A stretch of 64,000 bases of DNA from Agarophyton chilense (GCA_030374765.1 JARGXX010000129.1:682001-746000); one strand, 5' to 3'. Counted from the first letter of the stretch, positions 49,801 to 63,120 are shown. Translations and numbers: made by a program. The notes: generated by a model not told the origin, from the sequence alone.

Positions 49801-52779
49801 CTAAGGCTTAGGGTTCCATGCCCCAAGATGGTGGCCCATAGTAGATATGATACCTTTTCTGAGAACGCCTTGAACCATAGCTTGGTTCAACTGCGTAAAT
49901 GAGTGATGATTGCCTTTTATCAATGCGTTGGCTAGGTTCAGACTTCCTGCTACCCAACGCATGGAAGATATGTCTCCAGCTTCGAAAGAGTCCCGGAGGC
50001 GCAACACGGTGGGGCGCCATAGGTATTCTCGGCATTCGTGAAAGGTAGTTATCGTTGAGTACAAACCAAATAAGTCCACGTAAAGGACGATTGATTCGAA
50101 ATCCGATGCAATAACTTCAATGAATTCCCTAAGCAGTATGGATCTGTCTGCGGATTCTGCTGCCGCAAGAATTTCGGCACCAATTGAACTAAAGGATTTT
50201 CGTCCTTGCTTCGCGCTATGTCAGCCTAATGTTGGGTACGAAACGTCCTGACTTCGGGAGAACGCGATGTCACTGATGTGTAACCAGTTTGGCCGTAGGA
50301 TGACATTTCAGTGCTGGCGTCAGAGAACGTCACTATGTGGCAAGCGTTCATGTTATCCGATACCATCGGGGATCTCGGAGCCATGTACTTCACGACCAGA
50401 CCGAGCTTTGGGAGGAGGTTGAGGTTCTGATTTGCCTGCAAGTGATGCCTAACGCCCATCTCTTGGACCAACTGCTGTATGAATCTAACGGCGTACGCGG
50501 TTTGAGGCAGCACACCATGGCCGAGGTAGGTGAGTTTCCCAGTAAGAGACTGGGTTTCTCGGACTTCTTGTTGGATTGAAGGATCCTCAGACTGCTTCCT
50601 ACTATCTCTCGAGATCGGAATGGGGTAGAGCTTTTCCATAAACTCTGCCATGGAGATCTTGATCGACAAGTCTTCCTATTGCCAAATCCAAAGGCGGCTG
50701 AAGATAATCTTGTTCTTGAAGAGTGCTCTGCCAACCTTGAAGCTAGCTGAGAGAGCCTTGGAGAAGGTGTGCATCTCACTTTTTGATCCGGCAAGGAGAA
50801 GATCGTCCACCAATTTGGCCAGGAGTACAGATATACGTCCGTAGTTGTCCGACAATATGAACCTCTGTGGCATACCAGAGACAGTACGGAATCCGTATTC
50901 GCACAACCATCCCTCGATGCAAAGCTGCCAGAGACGACCAGACTCTACGAGGCCGTACGCACGCTTGAGTAGCTTCCATACTTCGTATACGACTTGTGTC
51001 CATCTCTTTGAAGGCCGCATGTATATATCTCGATTGAGGTTGCCTGATTGCAAATAGGCTATAGAGATGTCAATTATTTCAAGGGTAGAGTGTAGTTAAG
51101 TTGCAAGGGAAAGCAGAAGTCTGATGCAGGTGAATTGAGCTTTAGAGCAGTCAGATCGAATGCTATACTTTTGTGAATCCAAATTCCCATGGGGTACCAG
51201 TCGGAACTTGAACTTAAGCTTACCACTCTTTCTATCGAACTTCGTCACGAAGAAGTGATGGGAGGAGATAGTATTTGCATTTCGCGGGAGTCCTTTGATA
51301 GAGATCGGCTTGTATGCCTCGGCTTCAGAGTAGTTTCTCTTCTCTGCTTCGATGGCCTCGTCGATCTGCTCCAGAGTCTTTTGCTCTGAAGACAATAGAT
51401 TTTCGCCTGTGGTAGGGAACCTAAGCGAGGTGTCACAAACATCTCTGCAAAGTTGAGGATTCGCGACATCCATTGAGGGTGCGTTCACATACGTTTTGTC
51501 TTCCTTTGACTCAAAGCAGGATGAAGAGAAAAGATGCAGAGACCACAAGTTTGGTTCGTCCGATATGTTTGGGTCGAAACTCAAAGGATTTTGTATGTTC
51601 TGCACAGGAATGTCTGATTTCTGTGACTTCTTCATCTAAGAGAGGCGGAAGAGAAGAACATTCGGCATCATTCCTTTCTTCCGGGACTGGGATCGGTTCT
51701 TCTTGGGCGTTAGTGTCCGGGAAGGACGAGTATCCGAGCCCCTGTTTGTCCAGTTCTTGTAGAAGGGATGAACGCGGTACTAACCTTATGTTCTCGTAGG
51801 CGATTTGATGCTTCGTTCCCTAGAGATTTTTGCTCGGAGAGACCGACACTATGTGTTCAGTCGTACGGACCACAAATGCCTTGTACCAGGCTCCATGTAT
51901 TTTTCAACCCTCCTGAAAACGTATATCGGAGTGGTTGGTGTCAGGAGGTGTTGTGATAAAGGATACAACGGCTTGGTATGAAGTAAGGTGTGTAAGGCAC
52001 GCCTGTAGATTTGCCCGTGGTAGGAAGCGAGGAGCTTCGCCGGTAGCATCTGCTTTGGTAACCCATAAACAGAAGGAATGTAGCCGTGAAAAAACTCAAT
52101 GCTGCTGACTAACTTGTTACCATACAGCACATTCTTCACTAATGTGGCTTTTGAGAGGATCTCAAAATCCGTGTGATAAACTTGTCGAGTTTCCCTCGGA
52201 TGGGGTTCGTCGAGAAGGAGCGTTTGGAAAAATGTTCGGATTGTCTCGTTGCTCGATTCGAGGCTTCCAATTTTGTTGTGGCGTCGAGCAGGGTGCGGTT
52301 CGAGTGATATATGATTCTCGGCACACAATCGCTGAATGTAGTCGTTCTTGAACTCTGGGTCTCCTGATATCTTTGATGGGGGCCCAAGGACATCAAACCA
52401 ATGAACGACCATCATGCGCGCGGTATCAGTCATATACCTTGAAGTCATCAAAGCAGTGACCGAGAGACCGGTGGATACATCCTTCATATGCAGAGTGGGG
52501 AGAACTCCAAACTCGCGAATGAATAGGAAATCGACTTGACGGTGCTCTTTGAACTCACCCAGTATCCTCTTGAGTGATATCTTTCGAGAATGTAATGGGC
52601 GGCCAGACCTTTTGCATGGAGTGCAAGAATTGTAGGCCTCTTCGAGCTCACCAGCAAGTATTCGATTTATTATCCCGCATCGACTGCAAAGTTTTTTATG
52701 TCCTTGATTTAGAGATGGGACTAACAGTGAATCTTTGTGTCAAAGTGGCGGGCATGGGTTGGATCTATATCGTCCTTGC
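49801..52779 (-). mobile_element. Ty1/copia retrotransposon pol, decayed
   Basis: On the minus strand, from right to left: integrase zinc region (CTPCKRSG near 52,615), integrase core (VDFLFI near 52,530, then GDPEFKNDYIQRLCAENHIS and PARRHNKIGSLESSNETIRT); a linker; reverse transcriptase (ISSHHFFVTKFDRKSGKLKF with FRLVPHG near 51,200; KLLKRAYGLVESGRLW near 50,960; KLVDDLLLAGSK near 50,810, holding the DD); RNase H (VTFSDASTEMSSYGQTGY near 50,310; MRWVAGSLNLANALIKG near 49,930). The integrase-before-RT order defines Ty1/copia. Several frames and stops are involved, so it is dead. No LTR or gag was identified. Its right end is cut by the LTR fragment at 52780. Confidence 0.85.
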
Positions 52780-53179
52780 TGTAGTATCCGCTCTAACAGA
52801 GAGGGCAGACACCTGCGACAGCGTTCGGACTGCCGATGGGTCGCTTGCGGCGAAGGAAAAGGGGTGGTAGAGCTACAACACCAGCGAGCTGGAAGTGGGG
52901 TGTAAGGCCACTACTCGCCAGCGAGGGTGAACAGTGCAACTGTAAAACGTTGATGGGACGTAGGTACGAGACGGCTTGTGAAGTGGTTGGGGGCTGACTA
53001 TCTATTATAGCTCGTCCGGATCTCCGGTTAAGGAACCCTAAGCGAGGAACAGAATATTCATGATGCCCATGTTTTCTCCTTTACTTGGAGTCGGCGCTCA
53101 CCTCTGGTACACTATATACTGTGTGCCAAAGTGCGTGCCCAATTAATACGTAAATAATACCCAGTGGTCAGCCACATAG
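52780..53179 (-). repeat. Inverted LTR fragment of the element 2 family (LTR-C)
   Basis: Reverse complement of the last ~400 bp of the element 2 LTR, starting TGTAGTATCCGCTC (complement of the GCGGATACTACA end). The flank left of 52780 is not a primer site, so this is a solo or 3' LTR in minus orientation. Homology runs to CAGCCACATAG at 53179, where LTR-A of element 2 begins; the missing ~260 bp should lie beyond the nested insertion. Confidence 0.88.
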
Positions 53180-53843
53180 TGTAGTATTATACTACTTCGG
53201 CGTTCCGATGGTTTCTTTGTCGCAAAGTCGCGTTTGGAACTCATTACTGAGTGGCCTGGTCAGTGCTAGGATACGAAGCGACACACCACGTAGGATGCCA
53301 GGAGGCAGGGTACATTGTTGGAACACGTGGTATCACGAGTGGAGTGGCTTGCAACGGCGCATGTATTGGCGATCCACGTGGCTGGTTTATCTACCCTTTG
53401 TAGATGTAAGTCCATTAGGGACCATACCCATACGTGGTTTGGCTAAGTGGCTGACCACTGGGTATTATTTATATATTTATTTGGGCACTCACCCTGGTAC
53501 ACAGTATATAGTGTACCAGAGGTGAGCGCCGACTCCAAGTAAAGGAGACAACATGGGCATCATGACTATTCTGTTCCTCGCTTAGGATTCCTTAACCGGA
53601 GATCCGGACGAGCTATAATAGATAGTCAGCCCCCAACCACTTCACGAGCCGTCTCGTACTTACGTCCCATCAACGTTTTACAGTTGCACTGTTCACCCTT
53701 GCTGGCGAGTAGTGGCCTTACACCCCACTTCCATCTCGCTGGTGTTGTAGCTCTACCACCCCTTTTACTTCGCCGCAAGCGACGCATCGGCAGTCCGAAC
53801 GCTGTAGCAGGTGTCTGCTCTCTCCGTTAGAGCGGATACTACA
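53180..53843 (+). repeat. Element 2 left LTR (LTR-A), 664 bp
   Basis: Begins TGTAGTAT and ends ATACTACA, an 8-bp perfect inverted terminus. From ~53,351 to its end it is nearly identical to LTR-B; the first ~170 bp are strongly diverged from LTR-B. Confidence 0.93.
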
Positions 53844-53845
53844 AG

Positions 53846-53863
53846 TGGTCTCCAGACTTAGAA
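53846..53863 (+). other. Primer binding site, element 2
   Basis: TGGTCTCCAGACTTAGAA, two bases after LTR-A. One base differs from the 18-mer found in element 1 and after LTR-B. Confidence 0.72.
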
Positions 53864-54058
53864 CCACTGTGGTCAGCTGCACTGAACAATTCGTTCCTGG
53901 AACGTGGAATCGATATCGATACTTGGAAGAAGTGGAATCACTACAGTTATTGTTTCTCGAACCACCTCCGGCAATTGCGGAATTCATCGTGGTTGAACAC
54001 GTGGTCGAGAAGTCGAAGACACCATTTGGTTCGCATCTGGACTCAGATTTGGTCTAGG

Positions 54059-56212
54059 ATGCCGAAGACCCGAAGCCAGTCGAGTACTGATCGCCCCGGT
54101 TCTACGGGACCACCCCCGAAACCGAGGCTCGCCTCATCTGTTGAAGCTGGAGAGCGGCTGTATCGTCAAGCAATGTCGCGCTCATGCTCGGTGAATGATG
54201 AACGAGATCTCTCGTATGTACCTGCCCCTGTGGCAGCGGCAGTCACGCCCACCACAGAAGCCGTAGTTGACCCCGAGGTCGTCGCACCTCAAGAAGGGGA
54301 TGATTTGCGCAGGGAAGTGCGTCGTCTCAAGTCTGAGTCAAGCGCTTCGCGTGTGAGCATGGTTGCGTTGGATTCGCAGATCGCTGCTCTTATCGCTGAT
54401 GTCGAACAATTACGCAGTGGGCATCAATCACTCGTTCGTCAAGACGATGGGAAGCAGGTCTCTGCATCAGTGAAAACACTACGTGAGGATTTGAACCATC
54501 TACTGGGGAGGTACGGGAATACGCCCGATGCGCTACCCGGCTTAACTGTGGATGTAGAGGAAGTCCTCACTCGAGTTAACCCTCGTTTAGAATGCCTGGA
54601 GGCGGCAGTTCATGCGCAGACTGCTGCTAAACCAGTCGTGCTGGAAGAGGAAGCAGCTTCTTTGAAGGAAGCTCGTTCGAAGAAGTCGTAGTCACGACGT
54701 AAGAAGCGGAAGTCCGCACGTGATTCGAGTGATGAATCGTCAAGTACGGAGGGCTTCAGTTCCAGTACTGATGATTCTGATGATTCAGATACGTCAGATG
54801 ACGACGACAGTGATAATGGTCATCGAAGGGCCCGATCTCGGAAGAAGAACACGTCTTCGTGGTTAATGAGAAAAAGAGGCTCACCTTACAGAGGATTGAA
54901 GGTGCTCCCATGCACGAATCCTCTTTTTCGGAAGGTCCTGAATTACAGGTACTACTGTCTGAAGGTGAAGAGCAAGAAGCGCTCAGGACGCGAAACCGCG
55001 AAGGTGAAGGATCACATCAAACGATTGAAGATCGGCCTTAATGATTTAACATTTGATGGGAAAACCCCCATTCTCGATATCGAGTTTCGCACTCGATTCG
55101 TTTCCGAAGCAGACACTTTAGAGATGAGTGAACCACAGGCAATTGTGTCTTTACCACACCTCCTGAAGGGTTTTGCTTTAGAGCAATATCGTTCCGTATG
55201 CGGATCATTGACAGCCGGTGAAGGCGGCGTTACGTCATGGCCAGAGGCGGTGCAGTTTCTGCTGCGCAGTTACGCGACTTCAAACGCGATACGTCAGGCA
55301 ATCCTGGACCTAAGGGATGTGACCCAAAAGCCTGAGGAGGGCGAAGCTGATTACAGCTCAAGGCTTAACCAAGCTTCAGTTCGCTGTGGAAACGTCCACT
55401 CTACGGAGGACAAGATTACCTTTTACATCGACGGGCTGGACCCGATCATCAAGTCGTTGGTAGCTCGATATCGAGAGAAGCATGGAAGAGTCTCCTTTTT
55501 GGAGTTAGTTCAGTTTGCGAAAGCTGAAGGAGACGCGGCCAGAGCGCGTGGTAGCCCCCGTCGTTCGGTGGCCTTTGGAACCTCAATGGGTAAGGAGAAG
55601 ATCTCCGCCAGAGTTAATCAGCGCAGCAAACTGCTACATCTGAAATCTCCAGTGCACTCACGAGATTCGTCGTTGGCCCCCAAAGGGAGTGACTTGCATG
55701 AGGAGGGGGTCCATTTAATGGAATATACGGACTCTTTTGTACCTACGGTGGATCTTCCGCACTCGGAGTCTCAGGACGAAGAAACCCTAATGGCTATGGA
55801 GGGCCGTCGCCCTATGTACCGTCCCTAAACGATGCCTCCACAAGGAGGTCTTAAGATCGGGAAACCTGGATGGGTGGATACTCGCACGGCATATCGTTCA
55901 CAACCTATGTTGACCAACTGTGGTGACGGTTTGATCTGTTATTCATGTTATGGAAAACACCATTTGAGTGCAGAATGCACGCTTCCTGCAAAGGATCTGA
56001 GTCGTATCATGAAGAATTATGAAGCACTGTCAGAAGAGGAAAGGAGCCGCATACCGGCGGGCATGTATTGGAAAGCCAAAAGTTGGTTTTCTCAGACACC
56101 AATGCGCCGGACGGACAAGTCGGTTGCTCAGAATGCTGAAGTGGTACAACCCGGAACCCCTGTAGGAAGAGACGCCTTTGAGGCGAATAAGCCGGTGCAA
56201 CCGGAAAACTAA
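54059..56212 (+). pseudogene. gag: Gag polyprotein, element 2 (two nonsense codons)
   Basis: Begins at ATG 54059 (MPKTRSQSSTDRPG, compare MPRKPPSMEPP in element 1). Order: coiled coil, acidic Ser/Asp-rich stretch, capsid domain (GGVTSWPEAVQFLLRSYATS; RCGNVHSTEDKITFYIDGLD), and CCHC knuckle CYSCYGKHHLSAEC near 55,940. The three open pieces are all in one frame, separated only by TAG at 54689 and TAA at 55826. Confidence 0.88.
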
Positions 56213-56253
56213 GTGAGGGAGCCCCTAGAGGGTCGGAACTAGTCGATCCCGTA

Positions 56254-59200
56254 GTGCTGAGCAGGGAGAGCTCGCCTCCCTGCTCCCGCGCTTGGAAGCC
56301 CAAGATTCTCTTGAGGCCTCCCAAATTTCCGCCGTACGGAATCAATCCGCCGGACGGAAAGCGAGTACAGTTTGACTGTGAGTTACATCGTCCTTGGAGA
56401 CGTTATACTTGTCCGTCAAAACGGGAAAGTTACCTCATGGTAGTGTCTAAAAGAATCTATAAGGTCTATGCCGACATCGGCTCTGACAAGAATCTGTTAT
56501 CTCGTCGATTGACTATACTGGACACAGGTGCTGGTCCGAACTTTATACGGGAATCGGAGCTCGCTCCTGATGACTTAGAACGTATTTGATACGGTCCTTT
56601 ACCGGACATCCGGGATGCCAACAAAAATGCTGTGAAGACACTGGGAACAGTTCGACTCGTGGTGCGTTTGGGACGCTTTGTAGTCCTAGTCGACTTCATC
56701 GTCTGTATGACGTTAGCGGCACCAGTGGTACTGGGATGTGATTATTGCGACAGGTTTGTCGAAGCCATTCGCCCGCGAAGAAAACCAGTGAAACTAGATG
56801 ATGGATCAATTGTACCAATTGTTCGCAAGCCAATGCGTCGTTGCTCTGAAGCACCTCCACTTCCACCATCTATGAAATACGGTAAATCCCGAGGACGTGT
56901 CTCGCCGAGGATTCGAGTAGCGAAGAGTGCCATGCTGAAGGCGCAAACCCAAACTTGGGTTCAAGTAAGAACAGAACGACACGGACTCGTGGTAATTCAA
57001 CCGAATACTCGGATGTACGAATCCCGTGGATTGGTAGTTGCTAACGGCATTGTTCAGGTTGATCCTGGTAGCCCTTTTTGAATACTAGTGAGTAACTTCA
57101 CCGATAACGATTATCAGATACCGAAGAATCAGGTTGTTGCAACAGCTTTGCCTCATCCCATAGTGGTGGTCTCTACTCATATTTTCACTGCAGAAGTATT
57201 GGGATTAACCCATGTCGGGGACACAGACGAAGAACTGCAAACTCCGTCTGGAGATCAATTGCGAACGGCAAAGGATCCAGAGAGACTGGTCGATGAGCTA
57301 GACTTGGCACATGTGCCGGAACACTACAGAACGAAGATCAGGTCTATTGTGAAGAAGAATACATCCATGTGGAGTGGAAAACTAGGAGAGATCCCCGCTA
57401 CGGAACACCACATTGATTTGGTCCCACGGTCACGACCCATCTCCCAACCACCCTACGGAGCGGGACCGCGAACTCGCCAAATCGAGGAGGAGAATGTCAG
57501 CAAAATGCTGGAAGAAGGAGTAATCGATGCAGCTCAATCTGCTTGGGCATTACCAGTGGTGCTGGTTCCAAAACCTGATGGTTCTTTACGATTCTGTACC
57601 GATTATCGAAAACTGAACGCAGTTACAGTTCGAGATACATACCCGTTGTCTCGAATGGGCGAATGTATTGAAAGCTTAGGAGAAGAGAACGTGTTCACCA
57701 CGTTGGAGGCCAACTCTTGCTATTGGCAGGTGCCTGTAGCGGAAGAAGACCAAGATAAAACCGCATTTGCGTGTCACGCCGGTCTCTACCGTTCCAAAAG
57801 GATGCCCTTTGGCCTAACGAATGCACCGGCTACTTTCCAGCGTACTCTGGACATCTTTCTCTCAAGATACAAGTGGAAGACTTGTTTAGTCTATTTGGAC
57901 GATGTGATCATCTTTTCCCAGGATGTGGAAAGCCATTTACGGCATGTCGAGGAGATTCTCAAAGCACCACAGAGCGCAGGTATCACCTTGAAGTTCAAGA
58001 AATGCGAATGGTTCGCTGGCACCGTCCGGTACTTAGGACATGTGATAAAGCCGGGACCGCTTGCCATTCAAGAGGCCCAACCGGCGGCTCTCCGCGAAGT
58101 ACAACCTCCGTCGACACAGAAGGAATTGCGTTCTTTCCTTGTGCAACGTCTACCGACGATTTGTGCCGAGATACTCGCATATAGCGGCACCGCTCAACGC
58201 AAAGCTGCGTAAAGAACAACCAGTACAGCTGGAACAATTCAAACAAGCTGAAGTGGAAGCGTTCGACACGCTGAAGACAAAGATTATTACAGCCCCAGTC
58301 TTGGCGCTGCCCATCCCCAACCTGCCATACTCAGTGGATACCGAGTCTAGCGAGTACCAAGTAGGGTGTGCCCTTTTTCAAACACACCCTGATGGTGAAC
58401 GCAAAACCATTGGTTACTGGTCAAGATCGCTGAACGCAGCTGAGAAGAATTATTCAGTTTCAGAAAAGGAATGCCTTGCAGTCGTTTGGGCTCTAACCAC
58501 ATTGCGACCGTATCTCTAAGGAGAACGTTTTACCGTCAACACGGACCATTCGTCTCTACGATGGTTACTGTCCATTACAGACCCGTCTGGTCGTCTCACA
58601 CGATGGCGCTTACGCCTTTCTGAATTCGATTTCGAAGTGAAGTATAAGAAGGGATTGGCCAATGTCCAAGCTGACGCGCTATCGCGATTCAAAACACTGG
58701 GCGAAACCCAAGGCGAAATCGATGAAGAGATACCTTGCTTCTACATGGAGACCCATTCACCATCTTTTGAAGACGAGGAACAAGAGACCCTTGAAGATTA
58801 TTCGGATGCAGAGCCGTTCCTTGCATTAGCAGACACTGACCCTTCATTTCAACTCGAGCGAATCTCGTGCACTGAGCTCCTCAATGAGCAACACGCCGAT
58901 ACGTTTTGTGCGTCGATACGCTCTCGTCTTAACGGGGGGGAGGAGCTCCCCTTTTCACCCGATTTACGAGGAATACTGTTAAGACATGTCGAAAAGCATG
59001 ATTAAATCGTGATTCCACACGTCTTGAAAAGTGGAGTACTCCGTCTGGCACACTACAGCAGGCTGTCTGGTCATCCAGGAGGAACGAAGTTGTTCATGAC
59101 TCTAAGAAGAGATTTTTACTGGCCTACTTTGGCAATGGACTGCCATGCTACAGTGAGGTTGTGCACAACATGTGCGAAGAATCGCGTGAAGCTTTACAGG

Positions 59201-60997
59201 AAGCGGAAACCGATGAAGTTATTCCAGGCAAAAGCGCCTTTACAATACGTCAGTATCGACATCCTAGGCGAATTGATTCGCTCAAGGCGAGGTTATCGCT
59301 ACCTATTGGTAATCACTGACCGCTTTTCGAAGCTAGTGCGGACTGTGCCGCTGAAGCGGATAACCGCAGCCGTAATCGCACAGGCGTTTATCAAACACTG
59401 GGTATTTATATACGGACCACCAGAACTTCTGTTATCAGATAATGGGAAGAAATTCGTTGCGAAGTTCTTTCAGAATGTTTGCCGCATTGTGGGCATTCGA
59501 AACGTGTTTAACACGACCTATCATCCGCAATGCAACGGTCAGGTGGAGCGTTTCAATCGAATGCTGATAGCAGCACTACGACACTACATCGCGGACCACC
59601 CGAAAGAATGGGACATGTTTACAGATACTCTGTGCTACGCGTACAATACGCATGTGCATACCTCTACAAAGACGGCACCGTTCGACCTCGTGTTCTCATG
59701 TAACCCTCTGGCTTTACCGGTTGCGCTCGACGACGAGACAGAATTGCACGCGCCGAACCCGGCTAAGTACCATCTGAAATGAAGGAATGACCTGAAGGCC
59801 AGAGCGGAAGAAGCCGCTAAAGAGTTATCGACAACGCAAGCTCGCTATAAGCGAAACTATGACGCCAGAAGGCGAAGAGGAAATCCGGCAATCCGAGTAG
59901 GAGGTCACGGCTTCGTGCGGGTTGAAAGACCGGACAAACAGGAAGAATCTCGTCATAAGTTGTTACCGATAGCGGCTGGACCCTTCAAAGTGGTGGACCT
60001 TGATGAAGACACAGTGGTCATCAAGACAGGTGAGGACGTTGAACGTGTATCGCGCGATAGCGTTGAAGTCGCGCCTGACCCGCAAGTGGAAGTCCAGGTA
60101 TTTGGTAGAACTAAGGAGGCCAGTGCGACGGAACGTCAACGCAAAAGCCCAAGTGACTCTGGGGAGAGTGAACCGCCACCAATGGCTCGAGCAGAGGAGA
60201 AAGCTCCTGATCTCCCACCGCCGGCGGTTGCGTACGCCAATCACGGACAGCTTCCGAAATATCGGGATATTCCCCGTGGCACGCGCACACCCGTAAGTAC
60301 AGAAATGGAACCTTAAAGCAGGAAAGATGTTTTGGAAATTGGCCCCAAGGACTTGAAAACGAGTGAACGCGAACACGCGCCGTTGCCGCTTCAGGCTGAA
60401 CCGTCAGGTGAAGTGCCACTCTCTATTCCGCCGATATCGGCTCCCATACCTCGTGGGCGGGATGAAGAAGAGGTATCGCCTCCTGTCGTGGTACAAGCAC
60501 CATCGTTCACCGAACAGCCGTCTGAATTGGATAAACCGAAGGAAGTTCATCCACGAATGGAATTGAGAAGAAGCAACAAGTACGCTTCTATAGAACCTGG
60601 AAAACAGGATAGCTCGTTATCTGAGAAAGGTTCTCAAGGAATGAGTACACTGCCCCTGCGCGCAGAACGGCAGTTAGTCGACGAGCGAACGCTTAGCAAC
60701 GCGGAGACTGCTAACACAGAGACGCTTGGGTCAGACCTAAGGCATTCCAAACCTGTTAACAGGAGTCTCGCGCCAACAGCGAAAGCATTGGGAAACGCCC
60801 AGAAATATGTTATAAATCGCATATGTGAACATGGCGAGCATGAAGATACTAGAGAATTACTGTATCGAGTCCGTTGGTATGGTTTTCCTCCGGAAGCGGA
60901 TACTTGGGAACCTATAGCTCATATCCCCGTTGGCAACTCGTGCGATATCATCGACGCATGCGATTACCACTCCCCAGGGAGATCGACTCCTCGATAG
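56254..60997 (+). pseudogene. pol: Pol polyprotein, element 2 (disrupted)
   Basis: Protease (LDTGAGPNFI, VLGCDYCDRF), RT (VYLDDVIIF near 57,895), RNase H (VNTDHSSLRWLL), integrase head (CTTCAKNRVK), integrase core (SIDILGEL, LLSDNGKKF, HPQCNGQVERFN) and a C-terminal chromodomain (KYVINRICEHGEHEDTREL, then YRVRWYGFPPEADTWEP, near 60,800-60,940). Lesions: TGA at 56587, TGA at 57079, a frameshift near 58,130, TAA at 58517, TAA at 59003, TGA at 59780, TAA at 60314. After the frameshift the rest stays in one frame. The DTGAGPN protease and chromodomain match element 1 closely. Confidence 0.92.
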
Positions 60998-61269
60998 TCG
61001 GGCTCATGGGCACATCGCAATTCTAAGTATGGGCTACAAAGGTAGTAAAAACTCGAAAGGCGAGAAGAAAACAAGAAATCATGAAGAAGAAACGTGAAGA
61101 AAAGCAAGCAAAAGACATTTACTGATTATCACCTATGACAAACTCGAGAAGCGAGAAGAGATGAAGACTAGAAGATAAGAAGTGAACGTGAAGACATGAA
61201 ATCACCGGAGTTTTATTGGTATCAAGATACCACCGCAAGGGTGTTGACTAGGAGTATTTTCTAGGATCA
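60998..61269. other. Spacer between sense pol and antisense gene, element 2
   Basis: About 270 bases, A/G-rich (AAGAAG, GAAGAAG-type) and without an ORF, in the same position as the 44225-44556 spacer of element 1. Confidence 0.5.
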
Positions 61270-62952
61270 TCAAAGAGACGTGCGAGCACGCAGGTTTGCA
61301 AGAAGCTGTGCGTGATCACCCTCAACTTGGTCCACGGGAAAGCCCGCATCTAAGAGGAACTGCCTCAGCGGATCCAAGCCTGGATCTTCGACAGGCAGTG
61401 CACTCGGTTGTTGGCTAAACCCATGAAAGTTCTCTTGACCAACTCCCGCCGCTGCGGATTGATCGACGGAAGTCGCTACTCCTGCCAGCTCTGGCTCGTC
61501 CTCTTAACCGACTTCAGCCTCCGCTCCCGGCGCTTCCTCATACGGTTCCTCTCCGTTCTCGGATGGAGTAGCATCGTACACGTATCCAGTAAGCTGGTTC
61601 GGTGGCATGTCACGCGTGTTCTCCCGAAGAAAGAGAGCCTGCTCGGAAGTGATCAACTGGCGCGTCCAAGGGTCGTACCAAACGAAATCTCCAGCACTTG
61701 CTGTTCGTCCAGGAGAATGGTCGTGGTGTCTTGCACGGGTTCCGCAAGCGGATTGATCAGCTGGCACTCCAGACCAATCGACACTGTCGATCAAATCCAC
61801 AAGATGGAGGAACTCGGCATGGTTCGCACGGGATCCCAGGACAAGGGAAAGATTGAGTTCTCTCGCATACTTTCGCGCTGTGGGCGACATGTATCAAACT
61901 CTAAAGGTATCATAAGCATCCCACAGGAGAAAGACGGCTATCTTGGCGAAATACTCGGTATAAACCACCGTCCAATATCCCGTGAACGGGTCGTTAACCA
62001 ACGCGGACCAGATGTAGGAGACCGCCGGTGGGAGCTCCACAGGGAAACCACGAGGACTCTCGATCGCCGCCCAATGCTCCGGAATACCGATGTAGCGCCC
62101 GAAGCGCGCGTTCCGCCGGATGCGGTCAATCTCGATCATTTGATACGGCACCAAATAGCCCAAACGTGATCGAGTACGACGTTCCCAACGGGGATAATCC
62201 CAATAGAGAATGTCACACTTTCGAAGGATGCGGAACTCCGCATGGAGAATAGGTTGTTGAAAGCAGAGAGCTGCATCAAGCACAACGCACACAGCGCGCC
62301 AACCGCTAACATCGACTTCAACGAGTGTCTCGATATACGAGTAACCTTCACCGTTGGTACGGGCTTTCCAGGTATCTAGTTCCCAGTCCTGCGGGATGAG
62401 AACCGTACTGATGAATCGGCGAAGATGCTGGTAAATCAGCTTGGTGAACCGCGTACGGGCTTCGGACAAGGTTTCTGTTGAATATCGCGCAATCGCGTTG
62501 TCTGGCTAAGAAATATGGCTCGCCCAGTCGTCGCTATAATTCGCGTGTTCCGTAATACCGTCAGGGAAGTACCCACCGTGTACATACTGTTGTATCAACG
62601 CGTCATCGCGGATAGCAACTGGATCAAACCAGGGCGCTTGCGCGAAAAGTTCAACGTTGTCGAGAGGATCTCGCCCATAGCAATCCGCAGGGTGCGGGTA
62701 GCTCCGCTGAGCACGGCGAGAAGGAGCTCGAATCACACCCGCAGAGGCGACGTAAGCCCCGTTCGGCATCGGAGCCACGGTTGTCTGAGGTAACGGTACC
62801 GACCAGAATCCGGTGTACGGTGTGGGGAACGAACGGTATGGACCGAGTTGAGCAGTAGGCTGCGACGCATAACCAGCAGTGTTGGACGGAGCCCCATAAG
62901 GCACGCCCTCATAGGAGGGCTGGAACGGGTTGGAACCGGCGTTCGGATCCAT
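61270..62952 (-). pseudogene. Antisense accessory gene of element 2 (three nonsense codons)
   Basis: On the minus strand, starting at Met 62952 (MDPNAGSNPFQPSYEG) and ending with TGA at 61270, about 560 codons stay in a single frame with stops only at 62506 (TAG), 61894 (TGA, where element 1 has Trp) and 61504 (TAA). Blocks match element 1 in order: APWFDPVAIRDDALIQQY, GYLVPYQMIEIDRI, GFPVELPPAVSYIWSALVND, AGDFVWYDPW, and a helical end (DPLRQFLLDAGFPVDQVEGD). The head is Tyr/Pro/Gly/Ser-rich instead of Ser/Thr-rich. Keeping one frame over 1.7 kb while sense pol decays shows it was a real gene. Confidence 0.8.
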
Positions 62953-63110
62953 CGCGAGAGATCGAGCTTAAGAGCGCTGAGGAACGGAATGCTGTTGAGA
63001 ACTGTAAGAGTTGGTCGGGCGGCGAGGAATTCGTGATCACGATGAGTACCCGGAACACCGGTCCGACTGCGCATAAACGCTTCTTGCGTCCCCAATGGTT
63101 CGCGCCTAAC

Positions 63111-63120
63111 GAGGGGGGTG
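63111..63120 (+). other. Polypurine tract, element 2
   Basis: GAGGGGGGTG directly before LTR-B, matching the expected plus-strand primer. Confidence 0.7.

Noticed and set aside
53718..53987. 89-codon minus-strand ORF crossing the end of LTR-A, repeated at 63711-63980
   Set aside because: It repeats only because the LTR and leader are duplicated. It has no domain and crosses the primer site.
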